Shown here: positions 18,901-28,796 of the stretch, piece after piece
Layout: each line of letters opens with the position of its first letter
How positions within the stretch are numbered: position 1 is the stretch's first letter
NCBI GenBank assembly: GCA_943788045.1
Contig: CALSOT010000002.1
Span: 800,310-864,309 of the forward strand
Reading direction: 5' to 3'
Length of the DNA: 64,000 bases
Origin: an uncultured Polaribacter sp.
Lineage (GTDB): Bacteria > Bacteroidota > Bacteroidia > Flavobacteriales > Flavobacteriaceae
Made by a program: the position numbers and the translations under genes
Notes under the pieces: model-generated
What the model was told of the DNA's origin: nothing
What the model saw: the letters and a program-made list of their open reading frames with translations, nothing else
Databases searched by the model: none

Positions 18901-20254
18901 AATTTAATGGGTTAATCCAATATTTGTGTTTAAATGTATCTTCCAACTCCATTAAGTTGGTATTTGGATCTATAAACTGTCGACTTAATCGACCATTCAA
19001 AGATACGTAACTCTTAACAAAAACAGCTACATTTTTATGACCTTGACTTTTAAAATGATTTCCTAAATAGTGCCCATATTCCAAAATCATATCAGGCTGA
19101 AAACTCATTTGTTTTTGTTGAATAGAGGTTAAAAAATCACTATTATCAACATAAAAATACTTCTTCGTTATGCTATCTACAATCTTGAAATTTGCAGAAC
19201 CAGCTTTTTCCACTAACATCACTCTCCATGAAAAACGATAGCCCTGTTCATTCCAAAATAATTCTCCGGGATACAATAAAGATCTCCATGGTATAATTAG
19301 TTGTAAAAAAAGAAAGCAAATGATCACTGTACGAAATGTTTTATGAACCGGGTAGTGATTAACTTGAGAAAGATTCGTATTTAAGTTTAGTCTTTTAACT
19401 TTAAAAAGATTTAAGACTCTTCTAAAAATTTTAAGTATGCGTTTATGAACGTTTGAATCGAAAAATAATAGAGTTGAAAATATCATAATATAAGGAAACA
19501 TTCCGATCGGAAACAAAATTCGGGTTGCTACATGAAATCCTATTACCAAAACAAAAGCAAAAGAGCGAGTTTTCTTATATAAAAGTAAAAAAGGAATACT
19601 AAGGTCATAAAACATACCTCCCCAGCTCATCAAAAAATGAAACCAGTCTTGTTGCATAATTGTTTGGCCAATATAAGGTAGATCATATTTTGATTTTAAC
19701 CAGAGTTTTAAAGGCATAGCTCTAAATAACCAATCAGAATTTATTTTAGTGAGACCTGCATAAAAATATACGATACCCAGCATTAACTTTAAACTATCAA
19801 TAGTCCAATTAGGAATATTTTGATACGATTTTTTTTTAAAAATAGCATCTATAGAAAACTGTGCATTACAGGGTAAAAAAAGCATCATAAAACTAATAAT
19901 CGATACAAAATAGTAATGATTTAGATAGGTAGTTTTATCCATTAACTCTATATAGGTAAAGCTTAAAAAGAAAACTAAAATAGCCAAACGATATTTATAA
20001 CCAAGAGCTACTAATAATGCAGAAATACCACATACAGCAAATAAGACATAGGTGTATGAGCCTAGAGGTTGAATCCATTCAAAACCATAATAAGAAAAAT
20101 GAAACTTTGGTTCAATATAGAGAGAATGAATCCACCCTTTTGACCAAAACCGTATAATACTAACACACATTAAAAACCCGAAGAAAACTCTAAATACGGC
20201 TAAAGGAGCGGCATTCGTTTGGCGTTTAAAATAGTTGATTATCGTTTTTTTCAT
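18881..20254 (-). CDS. HTTM domain membrane protein (vitamin K-dependent carboxylase-like)
   Basis: A 457-residue inner-membrane protein with several hydrophobic segments in the first 290 residues and a soluble C-terminal domain. It carries the HTTM hallmarks: DKTTYLNHYYF (106-116) and VYFYAGLTKINSDWL (162-176). Lys170 of the latter aligns with the active-site lysine (Lys218) of human gamma-glutamyl carboxylase. Bacterial HTTM proteins have no settled reaction. Position between imelysin (67 bp upstream) and the TonB receptor (20-bp overlap) points to a role in iron or metal acquisition, perhaps protein modification; that is inference. Confidence 0.85.
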   Translation of the reverse strand: MKKTIINYFKRQTNAAPLAVFRVFFGFLMCVSIIRFWSKGWIHSLYIEPKFHFSYYGFEWIQPLGSYTYVLFAVCGISALLVALGYKYRLAILVFFLSFTYIELMDKTTYLNHYYFVSIISFMMLFLPCNAQFSIDAIFKKKSYQNIPNWTIDSLKLMLGIVYFYAGLTKINSDWLFRAMPLKLWLKSKYDLPYIGQTIMQQDWFHFLMSWGGMFYDLSIPFLLLYKKTRSFAFVLVIGFHVATRILFPIGMFPYIMIFSTLLFFDSNVHKRILKIFRRVLNLFKVKRLNLNTNLSQVNHYPVHKTFRTVIICFLFLQLIIPWRSLLYPGELFWNEQGYRFSWRVMLVEKAGSANFKIVDSITKKYFYVDNSDFLTSIQQKQMSFQPDMILEYGHYLGNHFKSQGHKNVAVFVKSYVSLNGRLSRQFIDPNTNLMELEDTFKHKYWINPLNYEIKGF

Positions 20255-20321
20255 ATTTAAAAAAGGTTCTCATAAATATAGAGAACCTTCATTTTAGGTA
20301 ATACATATTTTATATTTACAA

Positions 20322-21440
20322 TTAATCACCGTCAGCATCAATGTAGTCTACAGAAATACTTAAAGCAGACAACATATCGGTTTTTAATAAAATAACTCCT
20401 TCTTGAAGTTTATCAAAAGCAGATATCATAAGACTGTTGTTGGAATTAATTTGAGTAACAAAGTTGTCATTTAAATCATTAATTAATCCACTAGATTCAT
20501 CAAATTTAGTTATAATAGTACTAGTTAGAGTTGTATCTTCTGTCATATATTCTATATAATTTTTTAAAGATTCTCCTGAAGAAGTAGAATTATAAGACTT
20601 ACCAATAAAAAAGTTTTTTACAGCCTTTAGTGCCTCTAATGACAATAATTTAGATACATTCGATTTGTAGTAAGCCTCAACTTTTGATGGTCGGGTATTG
20701 TTTGCAGAAAAAACACCTGAAGGAATACCAATCTTATTCGTTCTTAAACCTTTTTCGAAATAATATATAAAATCATTTGTAAGGATGTTTAAACTTGAGG
20801 TAGCAGAGTTCCCTGAAGAACTTACAAAAGCATCTCTTGTTAACACCCAATCTTGATGAACTACTTCAGTATTACTTACCATTTTAGATACTACATCCTT
20901 TAAATATTCTAGATGAGCAATATTGTCGTTGTTTTGATAAAACAAAACTGTATTTGTATTATTATCTGTAATACCGAATAATAAATAATCTAATGCTGGG
21001 AAACCTTGAGCTACCCAATTATTGTTGTTAGACTCTAAATCATAGATACCTGTACTAATATTATTTTCGATTTTTGAAACAGTAGCGGGATACGTATTCA
21101 TTTTTTGGATATAATAAATCTCTTCCGCTTTCCCCAAATTAAACATTTCAATATATTGCCAAGTTTTGTATGCTTCAAGCCAATGAGATTGAACTTGTTC
21201 TAAACTGGCTAGCGCTGGATCGTTACCGAATGTGGTTACACTCTGTTCTAAGACTTCAATTTTTCCTCTAAAATCCTCAAAAGCAGGTAAAATAATATTG
21301 TCAGTTATGTTTATTAACAATGATTGACGATCAAAGTTATCAACTATAAAATCTTGATTTGGTTCAGAAGAATCTGTACAAGAAAAAAAGATAGATAGTA
21401 AAAATAATAGATTTATATAGATTATAGATTTTTTAAACAT
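20322..21440 (-). CDS. Imelysin family (peptidase M75-like) lipoprotein
   Basis: A 372-residue lipoprotein (lipobox SIFFSC, Cys21) of the imelysin or M75 family, related to the iron-binding EfeO/IrpA proteins. Helical repeats include HWLEAYKTWQYIEMFNLG near residue 84 and AQGFPALDYLLFG in the middle. The chain ends SVDYIDADGD, the normal family end. The family has been called a peptidase, but binding of iron rather than proteolysis is the better supported role. It follows the DUF4856 gene by 94 bp. A second, decayed copy lies at 12829-12997. Confidence 0.88.
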   Translation of the reverse strand: MFKKSIIYINLLFLLSIFFSCTDSSEPNQDFIVDNFDRQSLLINITDNIILPAFEDFRGKIEVLEQSVTTFGNDPALASLEQVQSHWLEAYKTWQYIEMFNLGKAEEIYYIQKMNTYPATVSKIENNISTGIYDLESNNNNWVAQGFPALDYLLFGITDNNTNTVLFYQNNDNIAHLEYLKDVVSKMVSNTEVVHQDWVLTRDAFVSSSGNSATSSLNILTNDFIYYFEKGLRTNKIGIPSGVFSANNTRPSKVEAYYKSNVSKLLSLEALKAVKNFFIGKSYNSTSSGESLKNYIEYMTEDTTLTSTIITKFDESSGLINDLNDNFVTQINSNNSLMISAFDKLQEGVILLKTDMLSALSISVDYIDADGD

Positions 21441-21534
21441 ACCTTATATTTTAGTTAAAAAGACAGGAAGAAAAAATTAATTTTTTCTTCCTGCAAAAAT
21501 AATATAATTGAGTAAGAAAAGTCCAAATAGACAC

Positions 21535-22664
21535 TTATAATTTAGCCTCAATTTGCGCAGCCATATCATCTAGTTCTTCAGGAGTTCTATCCCAAAATCC
21601 ATTTCCAGCCTCCAAAGCCGTCAACATTGTACTCTACCTCATTATGAGAGAAATAGCTATTACCATTTGCATCATAAGTAAATTGTAGACTTAAAACAAA
21701 TCCATATCCTTCAGAAAGGCCGTGGAAATAATCAGCATAATCAACAGCACTTGCAGCTTTAGCATCCGCAGCACCTCTCAAATAGTAAGCAGCTTTGTGA
21801 AGAATTACTCTAGACATTTTTGTTTTTACAATCTCAGCTTGGGCATCTCTTAATTCTGAGTCATTTGCAACAATTGCAGCTCTACCCTTTTTAAATGCAT
21901 CGTAAATCTCAGTGGCAATACCTGGTTCTTCTGAAGCATTTACCTTTTTAAGATATTTTGCAAATAATACTCCAGATCCGTCAGGAGACTGCCGCTGCAG
22001 TAATATCAGATTCTTGACCATAAACATACCCAAAACCCTCATCAAAATGATGTTCCATTTTTGTGTAATTTTTACCATCTTCTAATGTTACGTTCTCAAC
22101 GGCATCGCCTATTTTACTAGCGCTCAAGTACCCGTATGCAACTTGATCCATTACCAACGCACCTATAAGAGATTTTGCAAATACTTGGTTTAACTCCATT
22201 CCCTTTCCGTTAATACGCACAGTTCTTCCTCCAGCACCAGTATGAGATCCCGCAACACCTGCATCAGCATCAGTACTAAAGCTTGTAGATACGTCATCTG
22301 CATATTCAGTTATAAAACCTCTAATATCCTCTACTACAGATTCATCACCGTAAGCAGCCGTTTTGTTTCCTAATTTTTTTCCAGAACTGTTAAGTTCTCC
22401 ATCTGCAAAACCATTACCATCATTAAACATTGTTAAAAGATCTGACGCTAAAACATTTTCAGAGTTTAATTGCCCCATTAAAGATGCTGCCATCTCTAAT
22501 CTTGATGTTTGCCCTCCAAAACTAACTGTAGATTCACCTCCTCTGCTGAATGCGTATGTATCTGGCACATCAACCACAACTGGATTGTCTATAACCGGGT
22601 CATCGTCTGAGCATGAAAATAATATTGATGAAGCTACTATTAATGATAAAATTACTTTTCTCAT
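21535..22664 (-). pseudogene. DUF4856 lipoprotein, broken by two frameshifts
   Basis: First gene of the iron locus. Three open pieces in successive frames form one DUF4856 protein of about 375 residues; the span of 1130 bp is exactly 376 codons plus two extra bases. Piece one (from ATG 22664) has a lipobox ending at Cys18 and runs to HHFDEGFGYVYGQ and DITAAA. Piece two starts with SPDGSGVLFAKYLKKV after a +1 shift near 21990. Piece three, MLTALEAGNGFWDRT to AAQIEAKL and stop (21535-21537), follows another +1 shift near 21630. DUF4856 proteins are helical imelysin-like surface lipoproteins that commonly sit next to imelysin in Bacteroidota. Sequence error or true decay are both possible. Confidence 0.8.
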
Positions 22665-22704
22665 CTTTATTAAGATTAATTATAAATAGTTATTTAATTT
22701 TCTG

Positions 22705-22734
22705 CAAATATACAATTCATATTTACATACACAA
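22705..22734 (-). promoter_or_regulatory. Complete promoter of the iron locus
   Basis: On the minus strand TTG (22734-22732), 19 bases and TATATTTG (22712-22705) match TTG-N19-TAnnTTTG exactly. It lies 41 bp before the DUF4856 ATG, and no other full promoter is seen until the -7 box at fbpA. A Fur-type operator may overlap it, but I cannot identify one by eye. Confidence 0.75.
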
Positions 22735-22770
22735 AGCTTATTTAGATTTAATTTAAATAAATTTAATGTT

Positions 22771-24312
22771 TTAAAATCTACTCGATAATCTGCTAATTAA
22801 TCTTATAAGAGATTTTAAATAAACAACTACGGCTTTTCTAATATCATGCGATATATCATTAACTAATGACGTGTTAATTGAAAGTACTTCTTTATTGTCT
22901 ATTGATAGAAAAGGAATATCAAACCCTTTTAATAAATAATCAGAAAATGCAACTTTATAAGTTTTAGTTATATCTAATTCCTTATTTTTAACGATCCACT
23001 TTCCCCCTATATTTTCAACATTAAAGCGTTGCAAATAAGCACCAGTGCTTTTAGCCAAAACACCATAATCTAAAACTCTTTTTAATAATCTTCCTTTTAT
23101 CTCTACTTTTAGAACAGCACCACCATAAGGCAATACTCTAAAAATATCTACAGCATTTATATTGCCACTTAATTGATCATCAATTCGAATAGAACCGCCA
23201 TTTACAATAGCACAATCTACATTATCATTATATGCAAAAGACATTGCTTTCGTTATAATTTGACCAAGATTTGTCTGCGTGCTTCTAATTTGAGTATCTC
23301 TTCCATCTAAAGGTATATTCGTTTGATAAATTATTTCATTTGGTTTCTTTATTATATCCTTAATTTTCGATGTTAAAATTTTTTGCCACTTATTTACAAT
23401 TCCCCCCACTTTTTCATCAAACTTAATACTTGAGTTAATTTCTTTTAATTCTGACTTTACAATTGTTTTCTTTGTAATCTTATCATAAGAAATTCTATGA
23501 ATAAATACTGTTTTTGCATTTGCATCTGCCTTAGAGATCACAACACTGCCAATTGTATCTAAAGAATTTGTATGTTCATGTCCCCCCATTATTAAAGGCA
23601 AATCAGGAATTAACTTTGCAATTCTTTTATCATTTGCAATCTTTACGTGCGTTAATCCAAAAACAATATCTACAGAATCTTTTAAAGCAGTATAAGAAGT
23701 TCTAGCTTTTACAAACATATTTTCATATTCTACAAATTCTTTTGGGTTAGAAGGAATACAAACACTTATAAAACCAATTTTTATTTTTGTACCATCGTCA
23801 TCGGTAAATTCTTTTATGAAGGTCTCTCCTACTGATTTTTTCAAACCATTTACTTCTTTATAAAAAGGTATTGAAAGATCTTTTGTTTTTAGTTTAACGT
23901 TTGCAGAAATCCAAGGAAAATCACTTTCATTTAAACGTTTTTGAAGGTCTTTTTTAGAAACATCAAACTCATGGTTACCAAAAGCGGCCAAATCAAAATT
24001 CATAGCATTCATTACCTCAACCATTTGCCTTCCGTGCACTCTTTCTCCATCAACTTTTATCGTTCCCATTAATGAAGGATTCAAGAAATCACCAGCCATA
24101 AAAAGCATTGTATTTGGGTTTTCTTTCAGCAATTCTTTATGTACGGTTTCTACTCTTGCCATTCCTCCGAATTCTGCTCCTTGAATTGGTGCTATTTCAT
24201 AAACATCATTCAATTGTAGGAAAGTAAAGTCTATTTTATGATCGTTTTTTGATGTGCAAGATGATAAGAGAACTGTTGATAAAATGCATAAAAATACTTT
24301 TGAAAATTTCAT
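22771..24312 (-). CDS. 5'-nucleotidase / metallophosphatase lipoprotein
   Basis: A 513-residue lipoprotein (lipobox ending at Cys19) with an N-terminal calcineurin-type metallophosphatase domain (LQLNDVYEI, AGDFLNPSLMG, FGNHEFDV, MGGHEHT) and a C-terminal nucleotide-binding domain (VNGGSIRIDD, AFSDYLLKGF). Such enzymes remove phosphate from extracellular nucleotides. In many Bacteroidota these domains are two proteins; here they are one. The first metal motif reads LNDVYE where many members have NDFHG. It is 13 bp downstream of the HMG-CoA lyase gene, so the two are probably co-transcribed. Confidence 0.87.
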   Translation of the reverse strand: MKFSKVFLCILSTVLLSSCTSKNDHKIDFTFLQLNDVYEIAPIQGAEFGGMARVETVHKELLKENPNTMLFMAGDFLNPSLMGTIKVDGERVHGRQMVEVMNAMNFDLAAFGNHEFDVSKKDLQKRLNESDFPWISANVKLKTKDLSIPFYKEVNGLKKSVGETFIKEFTDDDGTKIKIGFISVCIPSNPKEFVEYENMFVKARTSYTALKDSVDIVFGLTHVKIANDKRIAKLIPDLPLIMGGHEHTNSLDTIGSVVISKADANAKTVFIHRISYDKITKKTIVKSELKEINSSIKFDEKVGGIVNKWQKILTSKIKDIIKKPNEIIYQTNIPLDGRDTQIRSTQTNLGQIITKAMSFAYNDNVDCAIVNGGSIRIDDQLSGNINAVDIFRVLPYGGAVLKVEIKGRLLKRVLDYGVLAKSTGAYLQRFNVENIGGKWIVKNKELDITKTYKVAFSDYLLKGFDIPFLSIDNKEVLSINTSLVNDISHDIRKAVVVYLKSLIRLISRLSSRF

Positions 24313-24324
24313 TATTATTTATTT

Positions 24325-25182
24325 TTAAATAAAAACTTCTAAAGCCTTATTATAAGCACTTTCAAAGCTCATCGGTTTGATATTCGTGTCAGCTTTATGA
24401 GTTGTAAAATAACTCAATAATTTTTCTGTTGGCATGTTACCGGTTAACTCTTCTTTAGCCATTGGACATCCACCATAACCTTTAATAGCTCCATCAAAAC
24501 GGTTGCAACCTGCTTTGTATGCTGCATCCACTTTTTCGTGCCATTTATCTGGAGTTGAATGCAAATGTGCTCCAAATTCAATATTCTTGTAATGTGAAAT
24601 TAAATTCGAAAACAAATAATCAATTACTTTGGGAGTAGAACTACCAATTGTATCTGAGAGAGATAAAATTTTAACTCCCATCGAAGATAACTTTTCTGTC
24701 CATTTACCTACTATTTCTATATCCCAAGGATCTCCATAAGGATTCCCAAAACCCATAGATAAATAAGCAACTACTTCTTTTTTAGATTTGTCTGCAATAT
24801 TTAAAATTACATCTAAGGTTTCAATAGATTCTTGAATTGTTTTGTGCGTATTTCGCATTTGGAAATTTTCGGAAATTGAAAACGGATATCCCAAATAATC
24901 AATTTCTTCAAACTGAGAGGCATCATTTGCTCCTCTTATATTCGCTATAATTGCTAATAATTTACTTTGCGTTTTCGACAAATCTAACTTTGATAAAACA
25001 GCTGCAGTATCGCGCATTTGCGGAATCGCTTTTGGTGAAACAAAACTACCAAAATCAATGGTATCAAACCCCACTTTTAATAAAGAGTTTATGTATAATG
25101 CTTTTTTTTCAGTAGAAATAAAATGCGATTTTATTCCTTGCATTGCATCACGCGGACATTCTATGATTTTGACATTTTTCAT
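24325..25182 (-). CDS. Hydroxymethylglutaryl-CoA lyase
   Basis: Cleaves HMG-CoA to acetyl-CoA and acetoacetate at the end of leucine catabolism. About 285 residues forming a TIM barrel: IIECPRDAMQG with the catalytic Arg-Asp near the start, FGSFVSPKAIPQM, the HLHSTPD metal-binding His pair, and the C-terminal signature GYGGCPMAKEELTGN with the active-site Cys. I place the start at the methionine before KNVKIIECPRD (25182) rather than three codons upstream at 25191, because the family begins there. No other leucine-degradation gene is in the window. Confidence 0.88.
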   Translation of the reverse strand: MKNVKIIECPRDAMQGIKSHFISTEKKALYINSLLKVGFDTIDFGSFVSPKAIPQMRDTAAVLSKLDLSKTQSKLLAIIANIRGANDASQFEEIDYLGYPFSISENFQMRNTHKTIQESIETLDVILNIADKSKKEVVAYLSMGFGNPYGDPWDIEIVGKWTEKLSSMGVKILSLSDTIGSSTPKVIDYLFSNLISHYKNIEFGAHLHSTPDKWHEKVDAAYKAGCNRFDGAIKGYGGCPMAKEELTGNMPTEKLLSYFTTHKADTNIKPMSFESAYNKALEVFI

Positions 25183-25191
25183 CGATATCAA

Positions 25192-25560
25192 AGATAGATA
25201 TTCTAATGAAGTAGCAAAACACTTTTAACTGATTATTATTCTCTTTTCAGATTCTTTTTCTCTTAATATCGAATCAAAAAATAATTCTTTTTTAAATTTT
25301 TCTCGCTTGTTTTGTTGACCTCAGTTATTTTTTGAATGAAAAAGAGATGTAAGAAATTTTCAACATATAAATCTAAAATTATGTTTAACAATTATTTATT
25401 ACCGATTCACTAGTAATTATCTTTTTTAAACTTTTTAAATCATCAATATTTCAAATCATTTTTTATGGAATCGATAAAAATAGTTAAAGAAGTTTTTTAG
25501 ATAGAAATAATGATTTTTTTATTCGGATATTTGTAATAACTTGTTATTTTTCCATAATCA
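25192..25560. other. Gene-free divergent intergenic region
   Basis: About 370 bp between the HMG-CoA lyase gene and the FAD/Fe-S dehydrogenase gene, which point away from each other, so promoters for both should be here. No convincing full TTG-N19-TAnnTTTG element was found; a GATATTTG box near 25526 is the closest candidate for the dehydrogenase. No small gene or repeat was seen. Confidence 0.4.
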
Positions 25561-28461
25561 ATGATGATAGACAGTAATACTTTAAAAAAATTACACAACT
25601 CACTCTCAGGTGATGTTCTTTTTGATAATTTACATAAAACATTGTATGCAACGGATGCTTCTGTTTATCGAAAAATTCCATTAGCAGTTGCTTTTCCTAA
25701 GGATAAAAATGATATAATTACCTTAATTGAATTTGCAGCAAAAAATAATATAACACTAATACCAAGAACTGCAGGAACTTCTTTAGCAGGACAATGTGTT
25801 GGAGATGGAATTGTAGTAGATGTTTCTAAACATTTTACAAACATTATTTCTTTTGATGAAAAAGCAAAAACAATTACGTTAGAACCAGGAATTGTAAGAG
25901 ATTCTTTAAATGTTTACTTAAAACCCTCTGGTTTGTTTTTTGGCCCTAATACATCGACATCTAATAGATGTATGATGGGCGGTATGGTTGGTAATAACTC
26001 ATCTGGAAGCACTTCAATTAAATATGGAGTTACCCGTGATAAAGTATTAGAAATTGATGCTGTTTTAAGTGATGGAAGTACTGCCGTTTTCAAAGAAATT
26101 ACCTCTGCAGAATTCATCAAAAAAACAAAGGAAACTTCGCAAGAAGGAAATATTTATCAGGCTATTTTTGAAGAACTTTCTTCTAAAGAAAATCAAAAAG
26201 AAATTAAAGAAGAGTTTCCGAAAGAAACAATTCATAGACGATGTACAGGTTATGCTGTTGATGAGTTTTTAAAATCAGATTTATTTGGAGGAACTTCTCC
26301 AACTATAAACGTTGCGAAATTCTTATCAGGTAGTGAAGGCACATTAGCGTTTTCAACCTCAATTACCTTACAATTAGATGATGTAGCTCCTAAAGAGAGT
26401 ATTATGGTTTGTACTCATTTTAAGAGTATAAACGAAAGTTTAAAAGCCACTGTAGTTGCTATGAATCACAATTTATATAATTGTGAATTGATGGATAAAA
26501 CCATTTTAGATTGTACAAAAAATAATCGTGAATTGGCAAAAAATAGATTCTTCTTACAAGGAGATCCTGAAGCTGTTTTAATGTTAGAAGTTTCAGCAAA
26601 TTCTATAGAAGAAGCAGAGGTTTTAGCCGATAACTTAATTGCCGATTTAGAAAAAAACAAATTTGGCTATCATCATCCAAAAGTATACGGAAAAGATCTA
26701 GCAAAGGTTCATTATTTGCGTAAAGCTGGTTTAGGAGCTTTGGCAAATATTGTTGGTGATAAAAAAGCCGTTGCTTGTATAGAAGATACTGCTGTTGCTC
26801 TAGAAGATTTACCTAATTATATTGAAGAGTTCACAAAAATCATGGATAAATATCAGCAAAACGCTGTCTATTATGCACATGCAGGAGCTGGTGAATTGCA
26901 TTTACGTCCTATTTTGAATTTAAAGAAAAAGGAAGATGTTGTTTTATTTAGAAAAATTACGACTGAAACGGCTGAGCTAGTCAAAAAATATAAAGGTTCT
27001 TTTAGTGGAGAACATGGAGATGGAATTGTACGCGCAGAATTTATTCCTTTGATGATTGGTGAACAAAATTATCAATTATTAAGAAGAATTAAAAAAGCTT
27101 TCGACCCAAAAAACGTTTTTAATCAAGGTAAGATTACAGATGCTTTTTCTATGGATGAAAGCTTACGTTATGAAGTGAATAGAAATGAACCAAAAATTAA
27201 AACAATTCAAAATTTTTCTGATAGTGAAGGAATTTTAAAATTAGCAGAAAAATGTAACGGTTCTGGAGACTGTAGAAAACCCGTAGAAGCTGGTGGAACA
27301 ATGTGCCCAAGTTACAGAGCTACAAAAGACGAAAAAGATACCACAAGAGCAAGAGCCAATACATTACGTGAGTTTTTAACAAATTCAGAGAAAGAAAATA
27401 AGTTTAATCACAAAGAGTTAAAAGAAGTTTTTGATCTTTGTTTAAGCTGTAAAGCTTGTGCTTCAGAATGCCCAAGTAATGTTGACATTGCAACAATGAA
27501 AGCAGAGTTTTTATATCAATATCAAGAAAAAAATGGCTATTCTTTTAGAAGTAAATTGTTTGCCAATAATGCCAAATACAATAAATTAGGAAGTGCTTTT
27601 CCTAAAATTACAAACTTTTTCACCAATTCAATTATTGCTAAAAAAGTTTTAGGTGTTGCTACTGAACGTTCAGTGCCTAAGTTAGCGAATCAGACCTTAG
27701 AAAGTTGGTTGAAAAAACATCATCCAAAAACATCTAGAAAATCTGTTTATTTATTTAATGATGAATTTACCAATTTTTACGATGCTGAAATTGGACAAGA
27801 TGCAGTTATTTTATTAGAGAAATTAGGTTACGAAGTGAAAACGGTTAACCACGATGAAAGTGGAAGAAGTCATATTTCTAAAGGATTTTTAAAAGAAGCG
27901 AAACAAATTTGTAATAATAATATTTCCATTTTTAAAGATATTATAACAGATGAAACTCCGTTGTTAGGAATAGAACCTTCAGCGATTTTAGGTTTTAGAG
28001 ACGAATATATTCGTTTAGCTGATGATAAAGCATCCGCAGAAAAAATTGCTAAAAACAGTTTTACGTTTGAAGAGTTTTTATCAAAAGAATTAGAAAAAGG
28101 AAATATTGATATTACTCTATTTACAACAACTGCTAAAACCTTAAAAATACACGGACATTGTCATCAAAAAGCATTGTCTGGAACGCATGCAAGTTTTGAA
28201 GTTTTAAATATTCCAACAAATTACAAAGTAACAATTATCAATTCTGGTTGTTGTGGAATGGCAGGTTCTTTTGGATATGAAAAAGAACATTATAAAATTT
28301 CTATGCAAGTTGGTGAAGATACTTTGTTTCCTAAGGTGAGAAATACACCAAAAGAAACTCAAATTGTTGCTGCAGGAACAAGTTGTAGACATCAAATTTA
28401 TGACGGAACAAAGCGAATAGCAAAACATCCAATAACTATTTTAAAAGAGGCTTTAAATTAG
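25561..28461 (+). CDS. FAD-binding / (Fe-S)-binding oxidoreductase, YdiJ-like
   Basis: A 966-residue two-part dehydrogenase. The N-terminal half is a FAD-linked oxidase: PCMH FAD-binding domain (PRTAGTSLAGQCVG, GGMVGNNSSGS) and a C-terminal oxidase domain (YYAHAGAGELHLRP, FSGEHGDG). The second half has a [4Fe-4S] ferredoxin-like module (CNGSGDC through CLSCKACASECPSNVD) and a cysteine-rich end (HGHCHQKAL, NSGCCGMAGSFGYE). The layout matches E. coli YdiJ and D-lactate or D-2-hydroxyglutarate dehydrogenases, which pass electrons to the quinone pool. The substrate is not settled by sequence. The double methionine at the start leaves a one-codon ambiguity. Confidence 0.88.
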   Translation: MMIDSNTLKKLHNSLSGDVLFDNLHKTLYATDASVYRKIPLAVAFPKDKNDIITLIEFAAKNNITLIPRTAGTSLAGQCVGDGIVVDVSKHFTNIISFDEKAKTITLEPGIVRDSLNVYLKPSGLFFGPNTSTSNRCMMGGMVGNNSSGSTSIKYGVTRDKVLEIDAVLSDGSTAVFKEITSAEFIKKTKETSQEGNIYQAIFEELSSKENQKEIKEEFPKETIHRRCTGYAVDEFLKSDLFGGTSPTINVAKFLSGSEGTLAFSTSITLQLDDVAPKESIMVCTHFKSINESLKATVVAMNHNLYNCELMDKTILDCTKNNRELAKNRFFLQGDPEAVLMLEVSANSIEEAEVLADNLIADLEKNKFGYHHPKVYGKDLAKVHYLRKAGLGALANIVGDKKAVACIEDTAVALEDLPNYIEEFTKIMDKYQQNAVYYAHAGAGELHLRPILNLKKKEDVVLFRKITTETAELVKKYKGSFSGEHGDGIVRAEFIPLMIGEQNYQLLRRIKKAFDPKNVFNQGKITDAFSMDESLRYEVNRNEPKIKTIQNFSDSEGILKLAEKCNGSGDCRKPVEAGGTMCPSYRATKDEKDTTRARANTLREFLTNSEKENKFNHKELKEVFDLCLSCKACASECPSNVDIATMKAEFLYQYQEKNGYSFRSKLFANNAKYNKLGSAFPKITNFFTNSIIAKKVLGVATERSVPKLANQTLESWLKKHHPKTSRKSVYLFNDEFTNFYDAEIGQDAVILLEKLGYEVKTVNHDESGRSHISKGFLKEAKQICNNNISIFKDIITDETPLLGIEPSAILGFRDEYIRLADDKASAEKIAKNSFTFEEFLSKELEKGNIDITLFTTTAKTLKIHGHCHQKALSGTHASFEVLNIPTNYKVTIINSGCCGMAGSFGYEKEHYKISMQVGEDTLFPKVRNTPKETQIVAAGTSCRHQIYDGTKRIAKHPITILKEALN

Positions 28462-28763
28462 TCTAATTCGAAAGAGTAAAATCAACAACTTTTATAGTTT
28501 TTTATAAGATGTTATTGTCATATAATATATATTCTGGGTAATAAAAAAGGATGACAATTAACAGCTTTTAAGGGTATGTCAGACGAAAACTTTAGAGTAT
28601 TGATAATGTACCTCCAAGTATATAATTATTACGTTTTAGAATAATTGAGCATATAGTTTTTCATAATAGATAAAAACTATAAATTGTTAATTTACCAAAA
28701 AAAACTTAATTCACTGAATTTAAATATTTTAAAATTTTGTTTAGACTTTTGCATCTTTTTTAT
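28462..28763. other. Gene-free stretch before the DUF4199 gene
   Basis: About 300 bp with no supported gene. A 22-codon open piece starting ATG near 28576 (MSDENFRVLIMYL) looks faintly protein-like but is too short to call. No terminator-like hairpin was recognised after the dehydrogenase gene. Confidence 0.35.
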
Positions 28764-28771
28764 TAGCTTTG
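28764..28771 (+). promoter_or_regulatory. -7 box for the DUF4199 gene
   Basis: TAGCTTTG fits TAnnTTTG, 25 bp before the ATG at 28797. The nearest upstream TTG gives a 24-base spacer, longer than usual. Confidence 0.4.
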
Positions 28772-28796
28772 TTAGGAACCATTTAAATTTAATAAA

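Noticed and set aside
28560-28645. Short open piece MSDENFRVLIMYL
   Set aside because: Only 22 codons, with no promoter and no recognised family.
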